This document shows, piece by piece, positions 48,011 to 60,470 of a DNA stretch of 64,000 nt. The notes beneath the pieces are model-generated. The model had not been told where the DNA came from. It was given only the letters and a program-made list of their open reading frames with translations, and searched no databases. Numbering within the stretch: position 1 is the first letter of the stretch; each line of letters starts with the position of its first letter. Source of the DNA: Lineus longissimus (taxonomy: Eukaryota; Nemertea; Pilidiophora; Heteronemertea; Lineidae); NCBI RefSeq assembly GCF_910592395.1, contig NC_088311.1, forward strand, positions 436,501 through 500,500. The letters run 5' to 3'. The translations under genes and the position numbers were made by a program.

Positions 48011-51000
48011 CTGGACAGATTGTTCCAAAAATACCGTATCCTTGATTTGATAATTGGGCAAACGAATCAATCGACTGACTTGGGGATGAAAAACTGCTTA
48101 AAATTATGTGTACACTACAGAAATCATGTTTAGTGGTTTTGATCTTCTGGTTGCTTTGCAAACATGGACCTTACTGATCTTAAAAACATAAGTGTCATGA
48201 TCATTATTCACCGAGTGTCATATCCTCGCTTTGTAGCTGTAACGCCGGCAGCACAAAGAACGGATCGGCTTAATTTATGTGTGAGCTCTCTCTGCGGGCT
48301 CGTACTCGCCCGCATATGCGCCATTCCATCAGTGAAGCAGACACTTTATTATAAAAAAGCCATCACTATTCAGAAAGTGTCTCAGATATTGTTTTGCAGC
48401 GGCTAGTCATGTCAATATCATTTGGATAGTCATACAGGGCAAATTTACTTTACATGATATGCATACTGAAAGAAATACTTTCTTATTCTCCTGGGTGAGT
48501 TTCAAATTTTCAACATCGTTATCACCTTGGCTGGTGGTTTGGCAGCAAGTATGCCGTTCGAAGCGACAGCAAACAGTTTTCATTGCAACTGCCATTGGAC
48601 AACTGCCATTGGACAACTTGCCATCACTCGTTTGTCATTTGAGAGAAAAAAACACATAAACTATCTGACGACACTTTCCTTGAGTTTCTCCAGTTTAAAT
48701 GATTATTGAATTCACAAAAGTAGAAAATAACACTACAGATTAAAGAAGACAGTTCCAGATTTGATTTAACTGAAAAACATTCAAATCAACGCTCATGTTA
48801 CCAGTAAACGTAAGATATCATGATTAACCTTGATTTATTATCTTACACCCTCGTCCCCTTCATTCGCCAGACAACAACTTTCAAAAACCGCCCACTGTCC
48901 CCTCTGAGGTCTTATCCCTCCACCATCATCCGCAGATGATGGGATAGTGTTCCCCTTAATGGCCCATGTTATGGTCAACACAAATTAGTATTCAGGAAGC
49001 CCGGGGGACAACATGAGACACCCATCACGATCCTACTCTTCATGCATACCAAGTGTGTGTGGTCGGTCGGTCGGAGAGCTACACCTGAAGGTTAAGAGGC
49101 CAACCTAACAAGTAAGGGGCAACTGATGAGGTGAACGTCTGACCATGTCTAACTTGGTTGGTTCCAGTTTACCTGGAAAGTCCCTTTGGAAGGTCCTTTT
49201 ACTTGCTATATTCTGTTCAACTGGTCAACCCATGATTTATGCGGAACGTGTCCGTTGGTCCAACTTAACTGGTTGACACGACTTCGACGAAGTCCCCGGC
49301 CTTGAAGACCAGATAATTTGTCTTTAGAATAATAGGGAGGCGGTTAATATTCTTCCTTCGATATGTTTGAAATGTCTGATCGCCACTGGCCGGACAAGCT
49401 TGTCTTGGTGCGAACGGCTACGCCACCTTCTTGGTGTAATTGAGAATCGGATGCATAAAAGGGTCCGCAGTGGACTTCGAAGTAGGCAACCATAAACATC
49501 ATTCAAACAATCAGTGTGCGGAGGCTACTGTGAGGGAATACCCCTTGAAGTTCAGAATGCACTTAAACAGGCCATTCAAGAACATCTACATGTTTCCATA
49601 TTTCACCCCGAAGACTCATTCCAAGGCTAGACAAACTAATGTCCCGGCAGAAGACCCACCGCCAGCACCGTAGCTAATTAGAACTCCAATAGAGAGGTGT
49701 TGAATTGGCCGCCATATCGGTGGTAACGGCCTTCCATCTTTTAAATTCACTTTAATGTTTCAAGTTAACACGACTTTGGGTTATCAATTCTGGGAGCGTC
49801 TGGTGTTATTCCGTGTAATGGACATTGGTAGCTGGTGTTGACAATTAAAGCTGACAGTATCAGGGTCGTTCTTGATTAACTTTCGAGGTAAAGTCATTAG
49901 AATAGACATTAATTATCTAGTTTTAGCGCAAGTGTGTCTTTAAAGACCCGTTTGTTTTGTCCAATCATGAAGAAATGTACATGTTATTCTTGTATTTCCT
50001 TGTTTTAAGGTAATATACTATGCCTACATGTTTATCAAGCATAGATTTAATCCATACTTGATTATTATATGTACATGTATATGATCTAGGTTTACCGATC
50101 GAAGACAGTTTCTGACTGTTCATGTCGGGTTCTAGCTCAGCTGAACTAGATGGCTCTTTCGCGTTCATCGGAACAGATACGAACACATTTAGTCTGTTTA
50201 TGTTGACGATATGTTAACATACTGAAGTAACTAGAACCTGTTGGCATTACACAACACAAATCCTTGAAACGTAGACCTTTTCGGGGGCATCTATGTGAAT
50301 CAAACACTCGTGCCCGACTTGGGCTGGGTTGTTCAAAACCACGTCAGTTATAACAGAGTCATTGGTCTTTAATATCAGTGAAAACTAAAGAGATAACGTC
50401 TACGGATATTTGAGGTAGCGGTTGGATACCAGGCCCTGATCATGCCACCTTCCATAGGTATTGTTTGCCGCGTCCATCTCTCGGCCTATCGATCAGATCA
50501 CATTGTTATGTGGCAAACCCAGCCATCTTAGAGTATGTGTCCACACACAAATCCCAAGCCACTAAGAGGTAGAACATGGTCTCTCCTGCCGAACCTCTCC
50601 CATAACGGCCGCGAATAGGTCGGTCAATATGTCTGCACCGGTTCTGGGCAGGCGCAGGTGACGGGGTGTCCACGGGGTGCCTTACACCAATTACCACCAG
50701 GGCCCTTATCCGTGCTACTACCGTCAATCCGACCCACGGCTCTCCTCAATCAAGACTTGAAGAGGCAGATCGCGCTCTACGCCACGCAGTCATCGTCTCT
50801 TCAGGATATGCTTTCATAAAACAACAAATGGAGGCGATGGCTTGGGTTAGCATTTTGGAAGCGATGGGTGTTGGTCATCTCGAGGAGAGTGCAAACCACT
50901 TGATGGACCACTTGTTTCTGTCGCTACACTCTTGCTGTTCGGAGCGAAAGAGGCCAAGCAAAGTATGCGACATGACCCCGAGGGCACTCCAGCCATCAGG

Positions 51001-51980
51001 TCAGCTTTATACGAACGGCCAACGTTAATCTAAGGTCATGGTACAATGCAGCCACTCGGGACATGAATATAGAGTCAGAAATAGATTGGTTTCCGTGGAA
51101 CTCGAATCCGCAACCACCTGATTATATGACTGATAAATATTTGAGAAGAAATCTTCGAATGGCAATACATTGTGAGTATGCAAGGAAGAAAACGGCCAAT
51201 CTTTTATCACTTGCTTGCAATCTTATGTCCCATCACTGGCGTAGACTCCCATAAAATGTATATAAATGTACAATGGTGGTCTTAAATCACCAGTTATTAA
51301 CGCAGTGCAATGTCCATACCACACGCTATGAACATGGCAATTTATTCTCCTAATAATTTGAACAAATTGTGGAGCTATAATGTTTGCATATGTTGAGAAC
51401 ATTAAAGGATAAAGGGGTATTTGGAAAGTCATTTGTCACACTTTAATTTTCACTGGCTGTGCTCACATCAGATGGATTGCATCTGTATCACCGGTGCACT
51501 TGTTTAGCTGTTCGAATGTACCAGGAAAATGTTCACAGGAGTACAGTTCGTCGTGATGAAAAAATACAGGGTTCCAACAGCCTAGACTTCGATAGTATAA
51601 CAAGAAAGTCTTCAATGGTGAAACTAAAGTATCAATCTTAGAGAAATCCATCTCGATTCTTCATCGTGTCATCTGTTGAAGATTCAACCTGCTGCTAAAG
51701 CACTTTCTAGCCTGACTGATCACCCTCCTCAATGATAAGCAAGGAGAAACAGCATCTTTCACCAAAGACTGACCGGACCCGACGCAAATATTTGCATATT
51801 ATTTTTCTCGGCACTAATGGGTATGGTTGGTGAGTCGTCTATGCCAGCTGGTAGAGTTAACTATAGGATTCCGGGATGGGAGTGAAGCTGCATGTCATGG
51901 TTACGGGCCCCCAAACTCGTCCTGAAGCGTTATCGAGGGGGATAAGGGCATTTGAGGACGATTTCCTTGTCATTGCTTAC
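48011..51980. other. Gene-poor stretch
   Basis: I see no convincing exon. The only suggestive item is the integrase-like relic at 50512-50640. The rest shows no recognisable repeat or signal. Confidence 0.4.
50512..50640 (-). mobile_element. Possible Ty3-type integrase relic
   Basis: On the reverse strand the frame ends in VDTYSKMAGFAT, reminiscent of the (V)DRFSKMAHFI block of Ty3-type integrase cores. About 25 residues earlier is an ILTD-like block in another frame. No other pol motif or LTR is seen, so the call is weak. Confidence 0.3.
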
Positions 51981-52174
51981 CCTTCCATGACACTTTGTAC
52001 TTTAGCTGACAGATGAGCCTTCCATCAGGATCCTTCACCTTGTGGCAGCTGTCCGCACGGCTAGCTCCAATAGGGATGTCCAACTCTCGTTCATTATGGA
52101 GTCGCCTCCATAGGTTCTTCTCAAGGACACCCAAGTCAGTCTTATCACCAGCTACATGTACCAACTCAACATAG
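51981..52174 (-). CDS. Orphan internal exon of an unidentified gene
   Basis: A 194-base open exon is bounded by TTTTGTTGCAG on the left (coding sense) and GGAAGG/GTAAGC on the right. It starts with one base completing a codon and ends in phase 1. It encodes YVELVHVAGDKTDLGVLEKN, then NLWRRLHNERELDIPIGASR and later DPDGRLICQLKYKVSWK. Composition and splice sites look like a real conserved exon, but I do not recognise the family. No neighbouring exon in a compatible phase was found within several kb, so introns would be long or the exon is a remnant. Confidence 0.5.
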
Positions 52175-54002
52175 CTGCAACAAAAATAGCTATAAATAAA
52201 GAAATAAGATAATGTGTCGCCTCCCTGTCAATGTTCTTGATGACGTCGCAGTTATAGCAAACGCCACATTGTCGAAGAACTCCCAATTAGATGAAAATGA
52301 TCGGTTTGGTTTTTGTTGCTCTTGATTGGGGAATGCAGCAGTATAAACGTTAAGAGCAATGGCTGAACTTGCCAATGTCATGTTGTATCGAGATTACTCA
52401 TCAAGATGGAACAAGAAAAGTAACTCCGCAATGTTAATCAACGTTCGAACAGTTTCCTAACTAGTCTTATTTTTTGCAATTTTAGAATCTTGGCAATTTC
52501 ATTATCAACTACCAAGGAAATATTTTGTTGCGCTGAACTACACAAAGATGTAGACAACTAGTTTATTTTGCTCTTTCTGAATGTAACTACACTTTCTAGC
52601 ATGGCGAGGAGTCTGAACTTGTCTGCAGGTACATTTACACTCAATTACGCCTTCGCCGTCTCCCCGCCCCGAGTTCGGAATACATGGCCTTCTCGTACGT
52701 CGCCGGCTGAACTTTCCCCCGCTTTATTCCGGCGCCCGCGCCCTATCAAACATGGCAGACGTTATCCGATGTGAACAGCCCATGTTTTTTCGCTCTCTTG
52801 CCGGCTATCAATGACACTTATTAACAATAATTCGCAAACATGAAGTGACGTCTGCTTATAAAATATTCCAACCGAGGGGAAGGACAAGCAATGCTTAATT
52901 TTCACGGAGGGTACATAATCGGGTAATGTCAAGTCGTGTAACTTGACCATGCGGCTGAGTCTGCTCGCCAGTGTTCCCCGGTGATTAGACTGACGGGCCG
53001 GGCAGGCGGTAGGCGGGTGGTAGGGTAATGGAGCCTGAGCTTAGCCGTTAGCCAAGCAGAAAACATCCATGCCTGTCATGATTAGAATGCCGTCAGGTTT
53101 GGGTCAACAAATTACAGAGTAGACACCACTAGGTCTAGTTTACACCTCTTTCATTGCCTCTTGGGACGGGAGGGGAGAATTACCATGCAATGTCTGGTAC
53201 AGAAGAGGGACAAGGGAATCTTTATCACAACTCCCTGGAGTAACCAAGAGAGGCCAATCGCCATGTTTGTCAGCAATATAATCATGATGAAGGTTTTTTC
53301 TCCGTCAATATAATATTCCTTTCGAGCCGAAGTAGGCATTCCAGCTGATTGGATCTTCTAGCAGGCCAGACCAATTAGCACATGTTTTTCTCTTTTCTCA
53401 AGCCCCTGAAAATGAATAGGAAAAGCCTTGTTTCTAAAGAGTGGTATGCTTCCTTAGAGCCAATGATAAGCTTTGCCTTTTATACCAAGATCATGCCATT
53501 CGCAAGGTTTTATCAGTATTGGCTATTGCTTCCTGTGAGTATCAATATTTCGATGAACATTTGTAACACCAATAACCTGATAAAGAGAGAAACATCGATC
53601 CGCACCAGAACATTATCAAACTCAAATCTACAAAAGAGAAATTGACAAATCATTCCCTCTGTCGATTGACTGATAAAATAGTCATAAAATACCATTGCGT
53701 TTTCTTTGTGGGCTATTCAAGCCCACTCATTGTTCCTGGACCTCGTGCGATTGGTCATGGGTAACAATTGATACGAAACGATTACGACATGCCATAAAGT
53801 GGCCGTTAACGTGAGATGGCTCGGATATGAGAGCCAGCCAATCACAGTCATGACAACTCTTCTACGAGACTTGATTGAACGTTTCAAATCAGGAATCAGC
53901 CTCGTAACAATGAGAGTACCAGGGACTTTCTTTTTTAAGAGGCCAACACACACCCAAAGCAGCATGGCCTGAAGTGCGGCATGACGAAAGTTGGATTTCA
54001 TC
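52175..54002. other. Gene-poor stretch
   Basis: No supported exon is present. An open stretch on the reverse strand (54001-53717) starts with a hydrophobic segment but lacks splice sites or recognisable motifs. Confidence 0.4.
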
Positions 54003-54272
54003 AGAGAAGCTCTCCATGGTCCACTATTACCACATTACGGCCATAAAGGAGTTGAAGAACCACGCTCAGAGAAGCTCTCCATGGTCCACTATTACCACAT
54101 TACGGCCATAAAGGAGTTGAAGAACCACGCTCAGAGAAGCTCTCCATGGTCCACTATTACCACATTACGGCCATAAAGGAGTTGAAGAACCATGCTCAGA
54201 GAAGCTCTCCATGGTCCACTATTACCACATTACGGCCATAAAGGAGTTGAAGAACCACGCTCAGAGAAGCTA
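54003..54272 (+). repeat. 65-bp tandem repeat, four units
   Basis: Units start at 54003, 54068, 54133 and 54198, with a partial unit at 54263. They contain AGAGAAGCTCTCCATGGTCC and ATTACGGCCATAAAGGAGTT and are nearly identical (CACGCTC versus CATGCTC in one), which implies recent expansion. Confidence 0.95.
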
Positions 54273-57064
54273 TCATGTCCTTAAATGGGCTGGTATCAGT
54301 CATCTGTATCAGAGGAGCAGGGCAATCCATCAGAGACAACTCATCACGATCGTCCATCACTTGGAGAGATAACGGGATGGCCGAGATACATAAAGGTGGG
54401 CTCCGGTCATCAGCTTTACGCTTCAAATCACCCTGCTTTAAACTCTAATCGCACTATCACAGGGAAGGAGACTTTGATGTGTGTAACGATGAAATAATGG
54501 AGGCTTGTCGTCAAGATGTTTGTTGAAGTCAAATCATTTGAATAAGTTGTTCCATTTAAACCTTTCATCTATAACGTCTGTTGTAAAGGAGGTTCAGTGT
54601 ATGTGGAGGTGGGTCGGATCAGGTATACATGTAGAGCAGTTGTCGTGCGCTTGGATGCTTGCTGAGCACACAACATGGCCACAGCAAAGAGAAATTGAAA
54701 TTCTGCTCGCATATTATTTCCGATTCGACAAGGGTTTGAATAGATGTGCAATCATCCTGTGTTTCTCATCTGCAAGTCCCAAGCAATGATTAAGTAACTT
54801 CATCTCAGTGAGTTAATGTTACCAATGTTCGTCCTGATCATCATTATTTGTAATGGTAATAGGTTAATAAGCCATCATCAACTTGTTCTCTAGTGCTGCA
54901 TATTTTATCGAGTGATTCTAATTGACGATGGTGTCACCTTTAGTAATGAGTGATCATATATGTCATCAAAGAACGATGATTAAGCGGAGAACCATTGGAA
55001 TAAGGACTGCTTACCCGACCTTGGCTGAAGGTAGGCAAAGGTTCTTTAGCTGCATTTGAAATGTCATGTTGAGATGTGCGCGTTTTGGACATGAGGTTGA
55101 TGCCACGAACCTTGCATTCTGATGCAATCGCCGCCGCCGAGGTTCTGCTGCTGTTCGTTGCTGTGGGAGACTGAGATGGTCGTACCATCAAAGCAAACTC
55201 CCCTGAGCAGCGAGATGCATTCTGATCTGTCAGAAGTGTGAAAGACGATTTGTCCCTGAAATTGATTCAGGTTCTGTCAATTGGGCACAGCGTGGACATT
55301 ATCACAAAGCACTGCACTACGGATGAGAAAGCGGACTCCTCCACGATGGTTGCTTTTTACTTCAATTGAGACAACTCCAAGATAATCGAGTTTCAGCTCA
55401 AAACCTTGTCTCACGTTTACAAATTGGAGTTTGGATTGCTTGTATTTTTACCCATTTCTCCAGTCCCGGGAATAGGTTAACACCATTTATCAATTGAGAC
55501 ATCTTGACTTAACCAGCGTATTGCATCCACCGCATGAAACATTGATTTCAATGTGTCACTTTATCCATTCCCTCCGGAGCAAGTCTATTTAGTTTGATCT
55601 CATGTGAGCTCGTTTATTGCAAAGGTAGGAGATTAGCCGGCCCATTCATTACTAGGGTTAGAGGCGAGCCATGTTGTCAACTTTGGTAAGAGGGAATCTC
55701 TAGTGTGTCAATTGCCGTTGGTCATCTCCAATGATTCAGATCAGGATACCAACAAATCTACCCTCGACTTACCTTATACTTACATACTTATTTAGTCAAG
55801 GCTTCAATCACCAGTTTCCAGCCTGTTCGGTTGGCAGCTTGTCTGTCGATGTTTCCCCAGGTTAGACCAAGCTGCCTCATCTCCTTGTCTATATACTGTA
55901 CGGATTCCCTTCGACTGCTTTATCTAGTATGACCAACCTTACCGAAAGTCTAGGTGTAAAGGTCTCTGGTACTGTCAATTCTTTTTACTTGTAATGTGTT
56001 GTCACAGGGCCAGTACTGTAAGTATTAGTGCTTGTGATTGACAGAGTGAAGAAAGGCACCGAATGGTAGGACCCATAGTAACCTTCAACCACTGTAGATT
56101 TCCAATCCAAATGTTCTTTCACAACGAAAGAAGATTTCAAACGGAGAGTTTGCCGTACCCAAGTCATCGTTTCCCACTGACAGGAATCAGCGGCAATGAC
56201 CCCGACCTTGATGATAGTTTTTTTCATTGCCATCGTTGATTACAACATGACGGTGAGACACCATTACGGCGAGAGGCGCCCACCTTTCATGTGCAGTCAC
56301 TGCCTGCTGGTACCTCCTGTTTTATAGCTCGAATGAGCCCTGATGGCTATCCACTAATCTGATGATTGTCGTGTTTCAGCACGGAGCTAAGGGACGGTCC
56401 ATGTAGCCAAGGCGTAAAACTAAGTTAGGTCGGTCAAGTCGCCTTTAGTACAGCACGCTGGCCAGGTACTTTCATTGTCCTTACATTCTTGACTCGGCAC
56501 ACTTGAAACACAACCATTACTTCGACCAACGAATTTTCGTTTTCCATTGACCCAATCTGTGCACATATTTGCAACTGTACCGAAGAACATGAGGAGGTAA
56601 CTGCCGAGGTGGAAGCAGAAGCCGGTACATCACAGCATGCAATTTGTGACCTGTCACTTGCACCCGTAAAGTCTTATTTATAAACTTCTTCTTGTGAGCT
56701 AATGACCATGTGACTTGGCAAGATATTGCCCTTATCGAACATTAGACTCGTGCAATATATCCTAACGGATATCATGCTCTTTGTCGCCGAGAAAATGGTG
56801 GTCACTAATGGTCATAACCTGAAAATCTTCCAATTATGTCCTGGTGAATGTGTCCCGAGTTATATCCCATGAAGGAGCGGCCTGGTCGTTAGACCTGCAC
56901 GGGTAAGTTTGTCTTTCCGTATCTCAGCTGACATTAAGCTGATAATATACAGTACTTGGTCAAGTTGGCTGAAAGGTCCAGTCATCTGACTCTGGTGGGG
57001 CAATTCGCTCATTTATATCTGCCCTGTTTGCATTTGAGGGAATGTGCACGGTGAAGTGGACCAT
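54273..57064. other. Gene-poor stretch
   Basis: I see no gene I can support. A 60-codon reverse-strand open stretch (about 55190-55015) ends in a GTAAGC donor-like site but has no recognised motif. Bases 55800-55930 look like part of a dispersed repeat by style, without a second copy in this window. Confidence 0.35.
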
Positions 57065-57263
57065 GCTGTTTTGCAGGTGGCGTCCTTGGCTGTTTTGCAG
57101 GTGGCGACATTGGCTGTTTGGGAGTCCTTGGATGTTTGCAGATGGCGTCCTTGGATGTTTGCAGATGGAGTCCTTGGCTGTTTTGCAGATGGAGTCCTTG
57201 GATGTTTGCAGGTGGCGTCCTTGGATGTTTGCAGGTGGCGTCCTTGGATGCTTTGCAGATGGT
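57065..57263 (+). repeat. 23/24-bp minisatellite, about 8 units
   Basis: Units alternate between GTCCTTGGATGTTTGCAG and GTCCTTGGCTGTTTTGCAG with ATGGC/GTGGC/ATGGA linkers. The extra T in the longer form makes 24-base units, so the reading frame drifts. Confidence 0.9.
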
Positions 57264-60200
57264 ACCATGATAGTAATCAGCTTCACCCATGAGAAAGAGC
57301 GCGCAAGGAAGGTAGGCTGTGGAGCCGAGTACGTATTCTACTCAAACTTGCTCACCACAGAAATCTATGGAAGTGTACAGTTTTCCAAGATTTCTCCGCT
57401 TTGTCCGGTAAAAGTCTGGAATATCCGTGATTTGTCCGAGTTTTTCCTAAAACATGAGACCACCCGCAACCGGGGAAATCACGGAAGAATGTGCACTTGG
57501 ATCTCTGTTGTTACCAGTGTTATGAGAAGCTATAACGAAAGAGGAGCAGGTTCAGATATCTGCTTATGTTTGCTTTCATGCCAGTCTAACGTTCCCTTTC
57601 CCTTTGGCCTAAAGATATTCAAATCACTGATTTTGCTTACATGAATATGAAATTGGTGTCAGGAGGCAAAGTTATCCCTCGGAAAGTCTTGTATATCCAT
57701 TCTCTTTACGCCTTGTCAGGTGGTATTTGTAAACATATCAAAAGACTGGCGTTAGAATATTCTGTGTCTTGGCCCTCGGCTCTTGTGAGCTCTCATGGCC
57801 CCTGTTTTTGATTCGAGAGTTCTAGATGGTAAGCGGCTAAGGTGTAGCTAAGGTCACCATCTTCAAACATGATATGGCAGTGAAACGTGGGCCAACTTTT
57901 GATTCGAAGTCAAAATTTGTCACAAAATGTCAATAGATATCAATATTGCTTAAGGTTCTTATACAACTGACAAGCGTTGAAGCAATACCCAGACAAGATT
58001 GTCATTCAGTGTCTGCATCGGGCACCCTAGTGCCAGGAAGGCATTTCCTGCCAGTTTCAGGCCATCGCCATCAAGAGGGCATCCTCCATCTCTGGTATGG
58101 GATGCAGTCCCATCCCGCTTCAAATCCTTGCCATCTCTCTAGATCTTCACATGACACATAATCGATGCGTGTTGTTTTAGATTACTCAACAAGAGGTTCA
58201 TTGGTGTTAACAAGCAGCCGCTAGGAGCAGCCCTCCTTTAATAATTCATTCAAACAAAGTAACACATCTCAATAGTTTGCTTTGGTCGGTCTTGCACGTC
58301 AGTGTCGATCTATTGTCACTATCAGGGCTTAATTACCCGTTCCCTATCTCGGCCAGACTAATGCCCATTGCTTTGTTTCGTGGGATCTGTATGTATGACC
58401 GCACCCCCGATCACTCCGGGCATTAACAAAGATAAGCAATGCCTTATTGCGCCCAGAATCATACACCGGAAATTTACCCGCCCAAACAGGTGGACCACAA
58501 ATTGAATCTTGACTTTATGGAGTCATTTTTCATCAGATATATTGCCTTCCAAGGCTAAAAGAAACACGGCGATCAAGCAGGATAGAAAGAAAGCAAGCAG
58601 AACTCCGTCGTTTTTAGTAGCTCATTCCTGCACATTTTCGTGATACAGATTCCAAAGGAAATGTTATATAAATCACTAAAAAAGCTTCAAAACATTGACG
58701 CTGTACAAATAGTATGATTGGTCGATTGTCACGAAAGGTTTAGCACTGACAAATCTGGCGGTCTGGATGCCATCCTGTTGGTATAACAACATCCTCCTAC
58801 AGGTTCGCCCCACGGAACTCTTGAGCTTTATCGGGAAGCTTTCGGGAAGCACCACAGAACTTCGTGGAACTGTGGTTTTTCTTTCGTCCCTCGCTGTTTG
58901 ACAGGTTTCATCATTGCTTCTTTGCCCCGGGACCTGACTTCCCTGCGGTGACTGTGATGGAGACGTGACTGTGGCGGTGACTGTGGATCCTGCAGTGACT
59001 CGGCCGGGAGTCGAACCAACGACCTCCTGATCATGACTGGAGCTACCTCTGCCCCCTGCGATAGATACAGTCGGCGTCGGTCGCTGGGGAATCGCCTGAT
59101 ATTCAATTCATCGACAGGAATCACCTTTATCTCGAGCCTGAACCCTTTCTATCAAGAACTCGTCCGAATATGGAATAGTACAGTTTTTGATTAAGGGGAT
59201 TATATTCCCCACACCATGATATCAATAGCAGTGTTTGTCCAGAGGGACGCTGAGCCCATAGGGACCGCGTCTGGTTTAGGTGATCCGGATTGATGCAGAT
59301 GGGCCTAATAAGGGTGATATATTATTGATGGGACCACGAGGAGCTCGGGCTGGAAGCTGGCTCGTGAATTAATCATCCCAGATAGCCACCTGTCAGAGAG
59401 TGGTTTGTTTGGATGAATGGGTGCACATTGTTCTTGCCTTGATAGTCAAAGCTTTACCTGACAACCATGACACAACAGAGGTTCAACCTTACTGGGCCGA
59501 GTTTCCGTGCAGATATATCAACACGCTTTGATAACGTTTTTCATCGTCGACACCACTGCAGGCTCGATATCTCTGCATCTTCAATCGTTCTTGAAGGAAA
59601 AAGAAATCTGACGAAGTCGGAACTTTACACCTCTGTCAAGGATTCGCACGAAGGCAGCTTTTCCTTGCTTTCAAGCGTTGACTGATAGTCGAATACAATG
59701 TCACATTTACATGAAGATCACGAGTTAGCCTTGTAATGCACTAAGCTTTGAAAAAGCGGAGCTAACAGTTCCTTCAGAAGCCATCCATCATGTCACAGTC
59801 AGACCACGCATTGTTCCCGCTTCTCCTGACTGGCGAAAGGTCACGATCCGACCATAAAGACAAAATTGTTCCTTTTGTGAGCGTCTCCCGGTGGCATTCT
59901 AATAACATTGCGGCTGTTGCCGGTGAACGAGTCCCTTGGACATAGTTTCTATTGTACAGTTTATCACTCCGCCTCGGCGAGTGGCTGAAGAACCGCTGAA
60001 GGATCAGTCTTGCGAAGAATTAATTTCAGTAACATTCGATCCCCTTTGATTTGCATCTACACTCTGCCGTCTGAACATGCCTCACAGCCATACAGGCCAT
60101 CAGGGCGAAATACCTTACCGTGGAAAGTGCAGCAGACACCGGCAACATAATGAAAGACTATCGGCAATGTAGCTTAAGTTGGTATTTGAAGAAAAAAACA

Positions 60201-60470
60201 CCTCTGTTCATGAGTCTGTATAGCTCGCTGCTCCTCATGACTAGAAAATTCAGAATTATGATAAGACACAGCGTCCCAAGACGGGGAGGAAGCTCGAAAA
60301 GGGCCATTGATCCCGTTCACCACCAAAGGTGGTGCATAGCAATGAGGAAGCCAACCCTCAGGGTCAATCTTTATTATGCATCAAGGCTCCCGCTTCTTTT
60401 TGCTCAATCCACTTTCAAGGTAAATGATTAGTGAGAAAGGTACATGATGTTTTATCGAGGAGTAAGACGA
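57264..60470. other. Gene-poor stretch with one SINE
   Basis: Apart from the tRNA-like element at 58996-59072, nothing recognisable was found. Confidence 0.4.
58996..59072 (-). mobile_element. tRNA-like SINE head
   Basis: On the reverse strand, GGGGGCAGAGGTAGCTCCAG contains an A-box-like segment. About 25 bases later, GTTGGTTCGACTCCCGGC contains a perfect B box. It continues into CAGTCACCGC-rich sequence. It is different from the SINE at 37.9 kb. A decayed tRNA gene is possible, but the cloverleaf stem pairing looks poor. Confidence 0.55.

Noticed and set aside
46794-48161. A 455-residue repetitive protein gene
   Set aside because: The open frame follows from a 48-bp stop-free unit and crosses a one-base phase change. 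No conserved end or gene signal is seen.
53717-54001. Reverse-strand open frame with a hydrophobic start, possible secreted protein
   Set aside because: The charge pattern after the hydrophobic run, lack of splice signals and adjoining tandem repeat make chance more likely.
55015-55191. Reverse-strand open stretch ending at a GTAAGC donor
   Set aside because: It has a low-complexity Ser/Ala-rich peptide, no clear acceptor and no partner exon.
55985-56233. Reverse-strand 82-codon open frame
   Set aside because: It has no recognised motif, splice sites or neighbouring exons.
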